Shown in pieces: positions 44,511 to 53,308 of a stretch of DNA of 64,000 nucleotides. The position numbers were made by a program, and so were the translations under genes. Each line of letters begins with the position of its first letter. The first letter of the stretch is position 1. The notes below the pieces were generated by a model. The model saw only the letters and a program-made list of their open reading frames with translations. It had not been told where the DNA came from and searched no databases. Source of the DNA: Mesorhizobium sp. PAMC28654 (GTDB taxonomy: Bacteria > Pseudomonadota > Alphaproteobacteria > Rhizobiales > Rhizobiaceae); NCBI RefSeq assembly GCF_020616515.1, contig NZ_CP085135.1:3038001-3102000 (forward strand), given 5' to 3'.

Positions 44511-45341
44511 TTGACCGCGCGCCGCAAAGCCACGACGCAGATATCGCGGCTGGCGCACCGCGCCAGCGGCACGGCGGCTGCCAACCGCATGGTGCCGGAA
44601 GAGACGCCGGTGGCGTTCTCCTTCGCCGGCACCACCCACGCGGTGATGATGGCAAGCCCCGCCGACTTCGAGGATTTCGCGCTCGGCTTCTCGCTGACCG
44701 AAGGCATCATTGCCTCGCCCCAGGAGATCGGGGCCATCGAGGTCGAGGACCATGGCGCCGGCATCGACATCCAGATCCGGTTGAAGGACACCGCCAACAC
44801 GCGTTTCGAAGCGCGGCGGCGCAGGCTCGCCGGCCCCGTCGGCTGCGGATTGTGCGGCATCGAATCGATCGAGGAAGCGATGCGCTCGGTCGACGCGGTC
44901 GGTGCGTCAAGGCTTACGCTTGAGGCCGATGACATCGTTCGCTCCGTCAAGCTGTTGTCCAAGGTACAGCCGCTGCATACGGAAACCGGAGCCGTACACG
45001 CGGCCGGTTTCTACGTGCCTGGCAAGGGCATCGTCATGGCGCGCGAGGATGTCGGCCGCCACAATGCGCTGGACAAGCTGGCCGGCGCGCTGGCCAGGGC
45101 TAGGATCGATGGCGCTACCGGTGCTGTCGTCGTCACATCGCGCGTCTCGGTCGAGATGGTGCAGAAGACGGCGGCGATCGGCTCAGCCTTCATCATCGCC
45201 GTCTCGGCGCCGACCGCGCTTGCCATCCGCACCGCCGAGGATGCCGGCATGACGCTGGTGGCGCTGGTGCGCGGCGACGATTTCGATGTTTTCACCCACC
45301 CCGACCGGGTGGTCTTGGGAGTTACCCAGCATGTCGCATGA
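44511..45341 (+). CDS. fdhD: Formate dehydrogenase accessory sulfurtransferase FdhD (FdsC)
   Basis: 276 aa, TTG start 2 nt after the fdsA stop. The sulfur-relay cysteines are Cys112 and Cys115 (VGCGLCG). Family motifs FEDFALGFSLTEGII, GVHAAGF-like segment AVHAAGFYVPG, and VGRHNALDKLAG are present. FdhD/FdsC carries sulfur to, and protects, the bis-MGD cofactor before insertion into the catalytic subunit, so it is needed to make active FdsA. It overlaps fdsD by 11 nt. Confidence 0.92.
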   Translation: MTARRKATTQISRLAHRASGTAAANRMVPEETPVAFSFAGTTHAVMMASPADFEDFALGFSLTEGIIASPQEIGAIEVEDHGAGIDIQIRLKDTANTRFEARRRRLAGPVGCGLCGIESIEEAMRSVDAVGASRLTLEADDIVRSVKLLSKVQPLHTETGAVHAAGFYVPGKGIVMAREDVGRHNALDKLAGALARARIDGATGAVVVTSRVSVEMVQKTAAIGSAFIIAVSAPTALAIRTAEDAGMTLVALVRGDDFDVFTHPDRVVLGVTQHVA

Positions 45342-45678
45342 CGAAGAACACATCATGAGCACCAAGGAAAAGCTGGTGCGCATGGCCAACCAGATCGGCA
45401 CCTTCTTCCAGTCCAAGCCACGCGAGGAGGGCATTGCCGGGACCGCCGAGCATATCAACAAGTTCTGGGAGCCCCGCATGCGGCAGCAGTTCTTCGAGAT
45501 GCTGGACGGCGGCAGCACCGAGTTCAACGAACTCGTCGTCGCCGCCTCGGCAAGGATCAGGCGGCCGAAGGCGCCGGAAGGTCCGGGATTCAGAGCCGAT
45601 GTCGAACGCGGTGCTCCCGGCGGCAAGGGCACGGCGGCTGGCGAATCCACCGCCGAGATCGCCGCTTCGCAGAAGTAG
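45331..45678 (+). CDS. fdsD: NAD-dependent formate dehydrogenase delta subunit
   Basis: 115 aa small subunit. Core segment KLVRMANQIGTFFQSKPREEG...AGTAEHINKFWEPRMRQQFFEML is characteristic of FdsD. The C-terminal tail (GFRADVERGAPGGKGTAAGESTAEIA) is longer than usual and low complexity. ATG 45331 overlaps fdhD; ATG 45355 is an alternative giving a more typical length. Stabilises or assembles the Fds complex. Last gene of the operon. Confidence 0.88.
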   Translation: MSHDEEHIMSTKEKLVRMANQIGTFFQSKPREEGIAGTAEHINKFWEPRMRQQFFEMLDGGSTEFNELVVAASARIRRPKAPEGPGFRADVERGAPGGKGTAAGESTAEIAASQK

Positions 45679-45791
45679 CGCTTGCGCCACGCCGCCTTAC
45701 ATTCCCTGTTGCTAAAGTTTGAACTGCCGCAAACGGCCTGCCTCTGCTATGGTTGACGATCAGAAATCGTCAGCCCGGGCGGAACAAACGC

Positions 45792-47345
45792 ATGAGGCCG
45801 ATCGAGACCCGATATGCCCTTAGTGGCGAGGTGCGGATTGCCTATCAGGTGGTCGGCCAGGGGTCGTTCGACCTCGTCTTCGTCCCCGGCTTCATCTCCA
45901 ATCTCGATCTGCATTGGGAAGATGAGGGCTACAGCCGGCTCTTGAAACGGCTGTCGGCGTTCTCGCGGCTGATCCTGTTCGACAAGCGCGGCACGGGTCT
46001 TTCCGACCGCGTCGATGTTCATCACCTGCCCAGCCTCGAAACGCGCATGGACGATGTGCGCGCCGTGATGGACGCCGCCGGCAGCGGCCGCGCGGCCCTG
46101 CTCGGCGCTTCCGAAGGCGCGCCGATGGCAATGCTGTTCGCCGCCACCTATCCGGAGCGGACGCGGGCGCTGGCGCTTTATGGCGGCTATGCGCATTTCC
46201 ACAAATGGGTGATGCCGCCGGAACGTCTCGCCGCCTTCATCGAGACGGCGGAGACCGCCTGGGGCACTGGCGCCACCTTGCCGCATTTCGCACCGAGTCG
46301 GGTCGATGACGCCAGTTTTTCAACATGGTGGGCGCGCTTCGAGCGGCTGTCGGCCAGTCCGACGGCGGCGGTGGCACTTGCACGGATGAACGCCGAAATC
46401 GACGTGCGCGGCGTGCTGGCCGCGATCAGCGCACCAACCTTGCTGATCCATCGCCGCAACGATGCGCGGGTCGATCCCGACGCCAGCCGTTTCCTTGCCA
46501 GGAAGATACCGGATGCCCGGCTGATCGAGATTCCCGGCCGCGACCACCCGATCTGGACTGGGGACGTGGACCGCGTGGCTGATCTGATCGAGGAGTTCCT
46601 GACTGGTGAGCGCGCTGTGGCCGAGGCGGACCGCGTGCTGGCAGCCCTTCTGGTGACGCGCATCTACGATACGGCGCGGCTCGGCGACCGCATGTGGAGC
46701 GAGCGCAGCCAGCGCTTCCAGGAAACCTGGCGACAGCTGGTCGGACGGCATGGAGGCCACTCCGTGGGGACGCAAGGCGAGATGATGATTTCGCGTTTCG
46801 ACGGGCCGGCACGCGCCATACGCTGCGCGGGGGCGTTGCGCGAAGCGGCGCAGAGCATCGGTGTGGCCAGTGCGCAAGGGGCTCATGTCGGTGAGATCGA
46901 ACCGCGCGGGCCACCGGTGGGCCTGACGACGCGGGTGACGATGCAACTCGCCTCTCACGCCGGCCGTGGCGACATCCTCGCGTCGCGGCTGGTCGCGGAT
47001 CTCGCAACCGGCTCGGGTCTTCATTTCACCGATGCCGGGAGTATTCCGCTGGACGATCTGGACGAGCCGCTGGCGCTGGTTCAGGCGGTGTCCGAACAGC
47101 ATCTGGAGCCGGCCTGCCGCGTTAAGACCCGAACGACTGAACCAACCGCGCTGACGGCGCGCGAAAGCGACGTTGTCAGCCTGATCGCCGACGGCAAGAG
47201 CAATGCGGCGATCGCCGCCGAACTGAGGTTGAGCGAGCATACCGTCAAGCGCCACGTCGCCAACATACTGCTCAAGCTGGACCTGCCATCGCGGGCGGCG
47301 GCGGCGGCGTTTTCGGCGCGGCACGCTGGCCCGGACGGGCCATGA
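45792..47345 (+). CDS. Alpha/beta hydrolase - degenerate class III cyclase - LuxR HTH fusion regulator
   Basis: About 517 aa. Residues 1-275 are an alpha/beta hydrolase with the nucleophile Ser107 (GASEG), an acid in RRNDARVDP and His252 (GRDHPIW), so the triad looks intact. Residues about 280-430 align with the adenylate/guanylate cyclase homology domain often fused to such hydrolases. The two metal positions are altered: the usual FTDI Asp is Arg290 (VTRI), and the TGDG Asp is Glu330 (QGEMM). Residues 450-512 are a LuxR helix-turn-helix (LTARESDVVSLIADGKSNAAIAAELRLSEHTVKRHV). Probably a ligand-responsive transcription factor using the hydrolase pocket as sensor (inference). An upstream TTG at 45753 is an alternative start. 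Confidence 0.82.
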   Translation: MRPIETRYALSGEVRIAYQVVGQGSFDLVFVPGFISNLDLHWEDEGYSRLLKRLSAFSRLILFDKRGTGLSDRVDVHHLPSLETRMDDVRAVMDAAGSGRAALLGASEGAPMAMLFAATYPERTRALALYGGYAHFHKWVMPPERLAAFIETAETAWGTGATLPHFAPSRVDDASFSTWWARFERLSASPTAAVALARMNAEIDVRGVLAAISAPTLLIHRRNDARVDPDASRFLARKIPDARLIEIPGRDHPIWTGDVDRVADLIEEFLTGERAVAEADRVLAALLVTRIYDTARLGDRMWSERSQRFQETWRQLVGRHGGHSVGTQGEMMISRFDGPARAIRCAGALREAAQSIGVASAQGAHVGEIEPRGPPVGLTTRVTMQLASHAGRGDILASRLVADLATGSGLHFTDAGSIPLDDLDEPLALVQAVSEQHLEPACRVKTRTTEPTALTARESDVVSLIADGKSNAAIAAELRLSEHTVKRHVANILLKLDLPSRAAAAAFSARHAGPDGP

Positions 47346-47455
47346 GAGCCATGGCGCTTTCGGGCGAAGCGCAGGGAGGGCCGTAAGCGCTACAAATTCT
47401 TCCCATGCAGGCCAGGCGGATGTCGCCAGGAAAGGCGCTGCGAACGGAGAATGAA

Positions 47456-47935
47456 ATGCTGAAATCAAACCAGACACTCAAATCGCTGGTGATAGCGGCA
47501 GGCGTTGCGGCGCTGTTCGCTATTGGCCCGGCAAAGGCCGAGGACGCTTCGGCTACCGCCGCCTACAAGGACATCCAGGCAACGCTCGGCTCGGTGCCGG
47601 ACATGTTCAAGACGCTGCCGGATGTCGCGATCGCCGGCGCCTGGGCCGAAATCAAGGGCGTGCAGCTCAACCCCAAGACCGCGCTCGACGGCAAGACCAA
47701 GGAACTGATGGGGCTCGCCGTCGCATCGCAGATTCCCTGTCAGTACTGCATCTATTTCCATACGCAGGCGGCCAAGCTCAACGGTGCGACCGATGAGGAG
47801 ATCAAGGAGGCCGTGACGATGGCCGCGATCGTGCGCCACTGGTCGACGATGCTCAACGGCAGCCAGGTCGACCTCGCGACCTTCAAGCAGCAGACCGACC
47901 AGGTCTTCGCTGCCGTCAAGGCAAAGTCGCAGTGA
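47456..47935 (+). CDS. Secreted AhpD-like carboxymuconolactone decarboxylase family protein
   Basis: 159 aa. Residues 1-29 form a signal peptide ending PAKAED. The mature part has the AhpD-type redox motif CQYC followed by IYFHTQAAKLNGATDEEIKEAV, the usual Cys-x-x-Cys-(x)3-His proton-relay arrangement. The helical pattern fits the six-helix CMD fold. GGAGA lies 5 nt upstream. Export of an AhpD-like protein suggests a periplasmic peroxidase or disulfide role (inference). Located between the hydrolase/LuxR regulator and an NTF2-like gene on the same strand. Confidence 0.83.
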   Translation: MLKSNQTLKSLVIAAGVAALFAIGPAKAEDASATAAYKDIQATLGSVPDMFKTLPDVAIAGAWAEIKGVQLNPKTALDGKTKELMGLAVASQIPCQYCIYFHTQAAKLNGATDEEIKEAVTMAAIVRHWSTMLNGSQVDLATFKQQTDQVFAAVKAKSQ

Positions 47936-48020
47936 CAAAAGCCACTGCCCGTCGATGAGCGCCGGGCAGCACTTCCGATCATCAACCGCCCGATCATGAA
48001 GACGGGCAATGGAGAGTGAC

Positions 48021-48383
48021 ATGCTGACCAAGACACAGACCGTGGACGGCGCGGCGATCAAGAAGGCGATCGAAGGCCGCGATGGAAAGATGCTGTCGAG
48101 CTTCTATGCCGACGACGCCTTGGTGCGGGTGATCGACCGCAACAACCCGCCAAGCAAGCCGCGCGAAATCCGCGGGCGCGCGGCGATCGCCACCTTCTGG
48201 GACGATATCTGCAGCCGGGCGATGACCCACAAGGTCGACACCACGATCGCCGACGGCGACAACCTCGCCTTCACCCAGGCCTGCGCCTACCCGGACGGCA
48301 CGAAAGTGTTCGCCGCGGCGATGCTGGAGCTGAAGGGCGGGCGGATCGCGCGGCAGACCGTCGTGCAGGCCTGGGACGAGTGA
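48021..48383 (+). CDS. SnoaL/NTF2-like domain protein
   Basis: About 120 aa cone-shaped NTF2-like fold: helix AAIKKAIEGRDGKMLSSFYADDALVRVID, then REIRGRAAIATFWDDICS and a curved sheet (THKVDTTIADGDNLAFTQACAYPDGTKVFAAAMLELKGGRIARQTVVQAWDE). ATG 48021 has GGAGAG upstream; an ATG at 48009 is alternative. 10 nt before the next small gene, so probably one operon. No catalytic residue can be assigned. Confidence 0.75.
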   Translation: MLTKTQTVDGAAIKKAIEGRDGKMLSSFYADDALVRVIDRNNPPSKPREIRGRAAIATFWDDICSRAMTHKVDTTIADGDNLAFTQACAYPDGTKVFAAAMLELKGGRIARQTVVQAWDE

Positions 48384-48393
48384 GGCGGCGGCG

Positions 48394-48708
48394 ATGTTCA
48401 GCGCCAGATGGCAGATCGACGCCAGGTTCGGGCACAAGCAGACCGTGCTCGAATTGCTGAAAAGATGGGAACGCGAAATCGGCTCCCAGGTCGGCATCGC
48501 CGACCTGAAATTCCAGATCATGACCGGTTCGATCGGCGCGCGCGAGGCGACGGTCGAGTCGCATCACCAGGTCGAAAGCCTCGCCCAGTTGGAGGCGTTC
48601 TTCGCCAGGATCAGCAAGATCGACGCCCATGCCAAATGGGGCAAGGAGATGGAGCCTTATGTCGTGTCGGGCACCAGCCTGTGGCAGATTTTTCGGATTG
48701 TGGAGTAG
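48394..48708 (+). CDS. Small conserved hypothetical protein
   Basis: 104 aa, not recognised. It begins MFSARWQIDARFGHKQTVLELLKRWEREIG and ends TSLWQIFRIVE. The strand-helix-strand pattern with LAQLEAFFARI suggests a dimeric alpha-beta barrel (NIPSNAP/DABB-like) fold, but this is a guess from pattern. No signal peptide. It follows the NTF2-like gene by 10 nt. Confidence 0.6.
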   Translation: MFSARWQIDARFGHKQTVLELLKRWEREIGSQVGIADLKFQIMTGSIGAREATVESHHQVESLAQLEAFFARISKIDAHAKWGKEMEPYVVSGTSLWQIFRIVE

Positions 48709-48718
48709 TGGAAGCGTT

Positions 48719-48798
48719 CTTCTCCCCGTTTACGGGGAGAAGATGCCGGTAGGCAGATGAGGGGCAGAGCTAACCTGGGCAAGATTGTGCTGCCCCTC
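48719..48798. repeat. Dispersed palindromic element, family B, copy 1
   Basis: CTTCTCCCCGT (48719-48729) pairs with ACGGGGAGAAG (48732-48742). ATGCCGGTAGGCAGATGAGGGGCAG follows in two parts, and GAGGGGCAG (48759-48767) pairs with CTGCCCCTC (48790-48798). The hairpin plus the flanking 25 bases recurs inverted at 53157-53210. It sits downstream of the small hypothetical gene. Confidence 0.7.
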
Positions 48799-48844
48799 TC
48801 AACGCACGCCCGGCCCTACGCTATGGCTCCGGGCGTTCGTCGCT

Positions 48845-48884
48845 CGAAAAGCCCATTTAGGGGCTTTTCGTCCGCTACGCGGAC
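48845..48884. terminator. Bidirectional terminator hairpins between convergent genes
   Basis: CGAAAAGCCC (48845-48854) pairs with GGGCTTTTCG (48861-48870), a perfect 10-bp stem with a 6-nt loop and A/T tracts inside the stem. GTCCGC-TAC-GCGGAC (48870-48884) forms a second hairpin directly after. They lie just before the patD stop, between convergent units. Confidence 0.7.
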
Positions 48885-48890
48885 CACTCC

Positions 48891-50318
48891 TCACCCATGC
48901 GCCACCATCACATGCCGCACGGCGGTATAATCCTCCAGCGCGTAGAGCGACATGTCCTTGCCGTAGCCGGACTGCTTCAGCCCGCCATGCGGCATCTCGT
49001 TGGTCAGCATGAAATGGGTGTTGATCCAGGTGCAGCCATATTGCAGGCGGGCGGCCGTCGCCATGGCGCGGGAGACATCCTTTGTCCACACGGATGACGC
49101 CAGGCCATAGTCGCTGTCGTTGGCCCAGTTCACCGCCTCGTCGACTTCGGTGAACCGAGTGACCGAGACGACCGGGCCGAACACTTCGCGGCGCACGATC
49201 TCGTCCTCCTGCAGGGCACCGGCAATGACGGTCGGCTGGTAGTAGAAGCCGGTGCCCTCGCCCGGCTTGCCGCCGGTGGTGATCTCGATGTGCTTCAGTT
49301 CCGAGGCGCGCTCGACGAAGCTCGACACGCGGTCGCGCTGGCGGCGCGAAATCAGCGGCCCGATTTCGTTTTCGGTATCGTCGGGACGATTGTACTTGAT
49401 GGTCGAGACGGCGGAGGACAGCTCGGCGACGAGCTTGTCGTAGATCTTCTTGCCGGCGTAGATGCGGCAGGCGGCGGTGCAGTCCTGCCCGGCATTGTAG
49501 TAGCCGAAGGCGCGCAGGCCGTTGACCACGGCGCCAAGGTCGGCGTCGTCGAAGACGATGACTGGCGCCTTGCCGCCAAGTTCGAGATGCGTGCGCTTGA
49601 CCGACTTGGCGGCCGCCTGCAGCACTTTCTTGCCGGTGGCCACATCGCCGGTAATCGAGATCATGTTGACCTTGGGATGGTTGATCAGCGTGTTGCCGAC
49701 ACTGTCGCCGCGGCCAAGCACGACATTGACCACGCCTTCGGGCAGGATCTCGGCAAGGACTTTTGCCAGCTTCAGCGCCGTCAGCGGCGTCTGCTCGGAG
49801 GGCTTGAAGACGACCGTATTGCCGCCGGCGATCGCCGGCGCCAGCTTCCAGGCCATCATCATCAGCGGGTAGTTCCACGGTGCGATGGAGGCGACGATGC
49901 CGATGGCGTCGCGCCGCACCATCGAGGTATGGCCGGGAATGTATTCACCCGCGACGACGCCCGGCATCGAGCGCACGGCGCCGGCGAAGAAGCGGTAACA
50001 ATCGACGATCGCCGGGATTTCGTCATTGAGCACGGCATTGATCGGCTTGCCGCAGTTGAGCGCCTCAAGCGCCGCGAACTCCTTCGCGTCGGCCTCGATG
50101 CGGTCGGCGATCTTCAGCAGATATCCCGAGCGCTGTGCGGGCGTGGTGCGTGACCACAAGACGAACGCTTTTTCGGCGGCGAGCACCGCTGCCTCGATCT
50201 GCGCCTGGCTGGCTTCGGGCAGGTTGAGGATTGTCGCCCCGGTCTTCGGATTGAGGATCGGCTCCTCGGTTTCCGTGCCATTCTCGAACTTCGAGCCGAT
50301 CAGCATCTGGGTGTCCAT
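48891..50318 (-). CDS. patD: Gamma-aminobutyraldehyde dehydrogenase
   Basis: 475 aa NAD-dependent aldehyde dehydrogenase. [21 protein letters not shown], catalytic Glu in HLELGGKAP, catalytic Cys in [12 protein letters not shown] and the C-terminal [12 protein letters not shown] match E. coli PatD (YdcW) closely. It oxidises 4-aminobutanal from putrescine to GABA. Last gene of a ydcSTUV-patD operon in the same order as in E. coli, which strengthens the assignment. 25 nt separate it from the upstream permease gene. Confidence 0.92.
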   Translation of the reverse strand: MDTQMLIGSKFENGTETEEPILNPKTGATILNLPEASQAQIEAAVLAAEKAFVLWSRTTPAQRSGYLLKIADRIEADAKEFAALEALNCGKPINAVLNDEIPAIVDCYRFFAGAVRSMPGVVAGEYIPGHTSMVRRDAIGIVASIAPWNYPLMMMAWKLAPAIAGGNTVVFKPSEQTPLTALKLAKVLAEILPEGVVNVVLGRGDSVGNTLINHPKVNMISITGDVATGKKVLQAAAKSVKRTHLELGGKAPVIVFDDADLGAVVNGLRAFGYYNAGQDCTAACRIYAGKKIYDKLVAELSSAVSTIKYNRPDDTENEIGPLISRRQRDRVSSFVERASELKHIEITTGGKPGEGTGFYYQPTVIAGALQEDEIVRREVFGPVVSVTRFTEVDEAVNWANDSDYGLASSVWTKDVSRAMATAARLQYGCTWINTHFMLTNEMPHGGLKQSGYGKDMSLYALEDYTAVRHVMVAHG

Positions 50319-50343
50319 GGACGTCTCTCCCTTATGAACTCAG

Positions 50344-51159
50344 TTATTTGCCCGAACCGGCGATCTGGTCGCCGTCGCGGGTCAGGTAATAGGCGGCAAG
50401 GATGGGCAGCAGCGTCACCAGCATGACGACCATGGCCACGACATTGGTGACCGGTCGCTGGCGCGGGCGGATCAGCTCTTCCAGCATCCAGATCGGCAGC
50501 GTCTGCTGCTGGCCGGCGGTGAAGGTGGTGACGATGACCTCGTCGAAGGACAGGGCAAAGGCCAGCATGCCGCCGGCAAGGAGTGCTGTGGCGATGTTGG
50601 GCAGAACGACGTGCCGGAAGGTCTGGAAGCCGTCGGCGCCAAGGTCCATCGAGGCCTCGATCATCGAGCCCGAGGTGCGGCGAAAGCGGGCGACAGCGTT
50701 GTTGTAGACAACGACGACGCAGAAGGTGGCGTGGCCGAGCACGATCGTCCAGAACGAGAACGGGATGTCGGTCAGCGCGAAGGCCGAGCGCAGCGCGATG
50801 CCGGTGATGATGCCGGGCAGCGCGATGGGCAGGATGACCAGCAGCGAGATGGTTTCGCGGCCGAAGAATTTTGTCCGCGACACCGCCGCCGAGCAAAGCG
50901 TGCCGAGGACCAGCGCGATCGCGGTCGAAAAGGTCGCGACCCTGACCGACAGCGACAGCGCCTGCCACACATCGGGCCGGTTCCAGGTGACGGCGAACCA
51001 TTGCGTGGTCAGTCCGGGCGGCGGCCAGACGAAGCTCTTCTCCTCGGTGGTGAAGGCATAGACGAAGATCAACAGGATCGGCAGGTGCAGGAACAGCAAG
51101 CCGCAAGCGGCGGCGACCTTCAGGCCGAGGGGAGCGGATTGACCACGATCAGAGCGCAT
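50344..51159 (-). CDS. ydcV: Putative polyamine ABC transporter permease YdcV
   Basis: 271 aa PotC-type permease with six hydrophobic segments and the EAA loop [32 protein letters not shown] 51159 overlaps ydcU by 11 nt. The frame is open further upstream but inside ydcU. Member of the ydcSTUV-patD operon. Confidence 0.9.
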   Translation of the reverse strand: MRSDRGQSAPLGLKVAAACGLLFLHLPILLIFVYAFTTEEKSFVWPPPGLTTQWFAVTWNRPDVWQALSLSVRVATFSTAIALVLGTLCSAAVSRTKFFGRETISLLVILPIALPGIITGIALRSAFALTDIPFSFWTIVLGHATFCVVVVYNNAVARFRRTSGSMIEASMDLGADGFQTFRHVVLPNIATALLAGGMLAFALSFDEVIVTTFTAGQQQTLPIWMLEELIRPRQRPVTNVVAMVVMLVTLLPILAAYYLTRDGDQIAGSGK

Positions 51160-52117
51160 CGAAGGCCCCCATGCGCTTGGCGCCCCAGAGGTAGAAGCCC
51201 ATGATGATGATGGGCACGACGGTGAAGGCGGCGGCGAGCGGGATGTTGCCGGCGGTGCCCTGCTGGGCATAGACGGCCTGGCCGATGAACAGCCGCGACG
51301 TGCCGATGATCTGCGGGATGATGTAGTCGCCGAGCGTCAGCGAAAAGGTGAAGATAGAGCCGGCGACGATGCCAGGCAGCGCCAGCGGGAACAGCACGTT
51401 GCGAAAAGTCTGGCCGGGCGAGGCGCCGAGATCGGACGAGGCCTCGACCAGATTGCCGGGCACGCGCTCGAGGGCTGCCTGCACAGGCAGGATCATGAAC
51501 GGCAGCCAGACATAGACGAAGACGATGAAGGTGCCGGTGAACGACACCGACAGCGAGTTGCCGCCAACCACAGGCAGCGACAGCCAGGCATCAAGCAGCC
51601 ATTGCAGGTGCAGCTTGCCGAGCAGCCAGGTGAGAATGCCTTCCTTGGCCAGGATCAGCTTCCAGGCGCAGATCTTGACCAGGTAGCTCGACCACAGCGG
51701 CAGCATGATGCCGAGATAGAACAGTGCCTTCCAGCGACCGCGCGCATAGCGGGCCGCATAGTAGGCGATGGGAAGGGCAACGATGGCCGAGGCCAGCGTG
51801 ACCAGTGCCGCCATCGTCACCGTGCGCAGGATGATATCGAGATTGGCCGCCTGGAACAGGTCGCCATAGGTCTTCAGCGTGAACTCACGGTTGATCAGGC
51901 CGGAGTACTCGTCGATGGAGAAGAAGCTCTGCGCCAGCAGCGCGAACAGCGAGCCGATGTAGACGACGCCAAGCCACAGCAATGGCGGCAGGAGCATGAG
52001 TAGCAGGAGAACCTTGGGCTTGCGCCAGAAAAGGTCCGACAGCGCGCCGCGAAGGCCGCCGCTGCCTGGCAGGATGGCGGGGGCGGCGGCGCGCGGCATG
52101 GTGGCGTCGAGGCTCAT
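51149..52117 (-). CDS. ydcU: Putative polyamine ABC transporter permease YdcU
   Basis: 322 aa PotB-type permease. A basic, Ala-rich N-terminal 40 residues precede the first membrane helix ([18 protein letters not shown]). The EAA loop is [32 protein letters not shown] 52117 overlaps the ATPase stop (ATGA). Confidence 0.9.
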   Translation of the reverse strand: MSLDATMPRAAAPAILPGSGGLRGALSDLFWRKPKVLLLLMLLPPLLWLGVVYIGSLFALLAQSFFSIDEYSGLINREFTLKTYGDLFQAANLDIILRTVTMAALVTLASAIVALPIAYYAARYARGRWKALFYLGIMLPLWSSYLVKICAWKLILAKEGILTWLLGKLHLQWLLDAWLSLPVVGGNSLSVSFTGTFIVFVYVWLPFMILPVQAALERVPGNLVEASSDLGASPGQTFRNVLFPLALPGIVAGSIFTFSLTLGDYIIPQIIGTSRLFIGQAVYAQQGTAGNIPLAAAFTVVPIIIMGFYLWGAKRMGAFDAL

Positions 52118-53112
52118 GCCGGCTCGTCCATCAGATGCAGGTGCTCGCGGTTGAAGGTCAGCACGACCGCCTCGCCTTCCGCCGGCAAGGCAGAGCCAGC
52201 GGGCACGATGGCGTGCAATCTCAGCCCTTCGGCATCGAGCGATAGCTTCGTCGTCGCGCCCAGATAGTTGGTCGAGACGAGGCGCGCGGAAACACCTTCG
52301 CCGCTTGCCGCGCGACCGACGCGGATGGATTCGGGGCGCAGGCTGCCCCAGCGGTTCTGGCCACAATAGCGCTGGACGAAATCCGGTGGCAGCACGTTGG
52401 AGGAACCGACGAAATCGGCGACGAAACGGGTCCTGGGCCGCTGGTAGATATCCTCCGGCGTGCCGATCTGCATGATCTTGCCGTCGTTGAAGACGGCGAC
52501 GCGGTCGGCCATCGACAAGGCTTCGCCCTGATCATGCGTGACGAAGACGAAAGTGATGCCGAGCGCCTTCTGCAGCGACTTCAGCTCTTCCTGCATGTTT
52601 TCGCGCAGCTTGAGGTCGAGCGCGCCGAGCGGCTCGTCGAGCAACAGCACTTTCGGCTGGTTGACCAGTGCACGGGCGAGCGCGACGCGCTGACGCTGGC
52701 CGCCGGAAAGCTGGCCGGGTCGGCGCGCGCCATAGCCGGGCAGCCGTACCAGCGACAACGCTTCTTCAGCAGCCTTCTGGCGTTCGGCCTTGCCGACGCC
52801 TTTGACCATCAGGCCGTAGGCGACGTTGTCGAGCACGTTGAGATGCGGAAACAGCGCATAGTCCTGGAACACGGTGTTGACGTTACGGCGATAGGGCGGC
52901 ACGCCCTCGGCACGCTCGCCGAAGATCGAGATCGAGCCCGACGTCGGCTGCTCGAAGCCGGCGATGAGGCGCAGGCATGTGGTCTTGCCGGAACCCGAGG
53001 GCCCGAGCATGGCGAAGAATTCGCCCGGCACGACGTCGAGATCGACAGCGTCGACAGCGCGCACGCTGCCGAAATGGCGGGAGACTTGTCTGAAGGAAAC
53101 GGCGGATGTCAT
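52114..53112 (-). CDS. ydcT: Putative polyamine ABC transporter ATP-binding protein YdcT
   Basis: 332 aa PotA-type ATPase. Walker A GPSGSGKTT, Q-loop VFQDYALFPHL, signature LSGGQRQR, Walker B VLLLDEPLGALD and VTHDQGEAL are intact. A C-terminal TOBE-like regulatory region (residues 235-332) is present. The 196-bp gap to ydcS holds a repeat cluster. Confidence 0.92.
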   Translation of the reverse strand: MTSAVSFRQVSRHFGSVRAVDAVDLDVVPGEFFAMLGPSGSGKTTCLRLIAGFEQPTSGSISIFGERAEGVPPYRRNVNTVFQDYALFPHLNVLDNVAYGLMVKGVGKAERQKAAEEALSLVRLPGYGARRPGQLSGGQRQRVALARALVNQPKVLLLDEPLGALDLKLRENMQEELKSLQKALGITFVFVTHDQGEALSMADRVAVFNDGKIMQIGTPEDIYQRPRTRFVADFVGSSNVLPPDFVQRYCGQNRWGSLRPESIRVGRAASGEGVSARLVSTNYLGATTKLSLDAEGLRLHAIVPAGSALPAEGEAVVLTFNREHLHLMDEPA

Positions 53113-53156
53113 GGGCTGTCCTGATCTTTCAGGCTCGTCAAAATTTAGGCGGTTGC

Positions 53157-53279
53157 GCTGCCCTCATCCGCCTGCCGGCACCTTCTCCCCGTATAGGGAC
53201 GGGGAGAAGGGTCTAGCTTCAACGCTGGCGCCCCCCTCTGCCCGTTCTTCACGGGCAGAGGGTAAGGGTGAGGGGCAGC
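53157..53279. repeat. Dispersed palindromic element, family B, copy 2, with a second hairpin
   Basis: In inverted orientation relative to the copy at 48719. CCTTCTCCCCGT (53181-53192) pairs with ACGGGGAGAAGG (53199-53210). CCCTCTGCCCGT (53234-53245) pairs with ACGGGCAGAGGG (53251-53262). Outer arms GCTGCC (53157-53162) and GGCAGC (53274-53279) enclose both. The first 50 bases closely match copy 1 reverse-complemented. It lies between ydcS and ydcT, where it may lower expression of ydcTUV relative to ydcS. Confidence 0.75.
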
Positions 53280-53308
53280 GTCAACCTATCAATAAATGCG
53301 TGGCGAAA

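Noticed and set aside
45753..45791. TTG 45753 as start of the hydrolase/LuxR fusion
   Set aside because: It adds a basic stretch (MTIRNRQPGRNKR) with no ribosome-binding site; ATG 45792 leads directly into the hydrolase fold.
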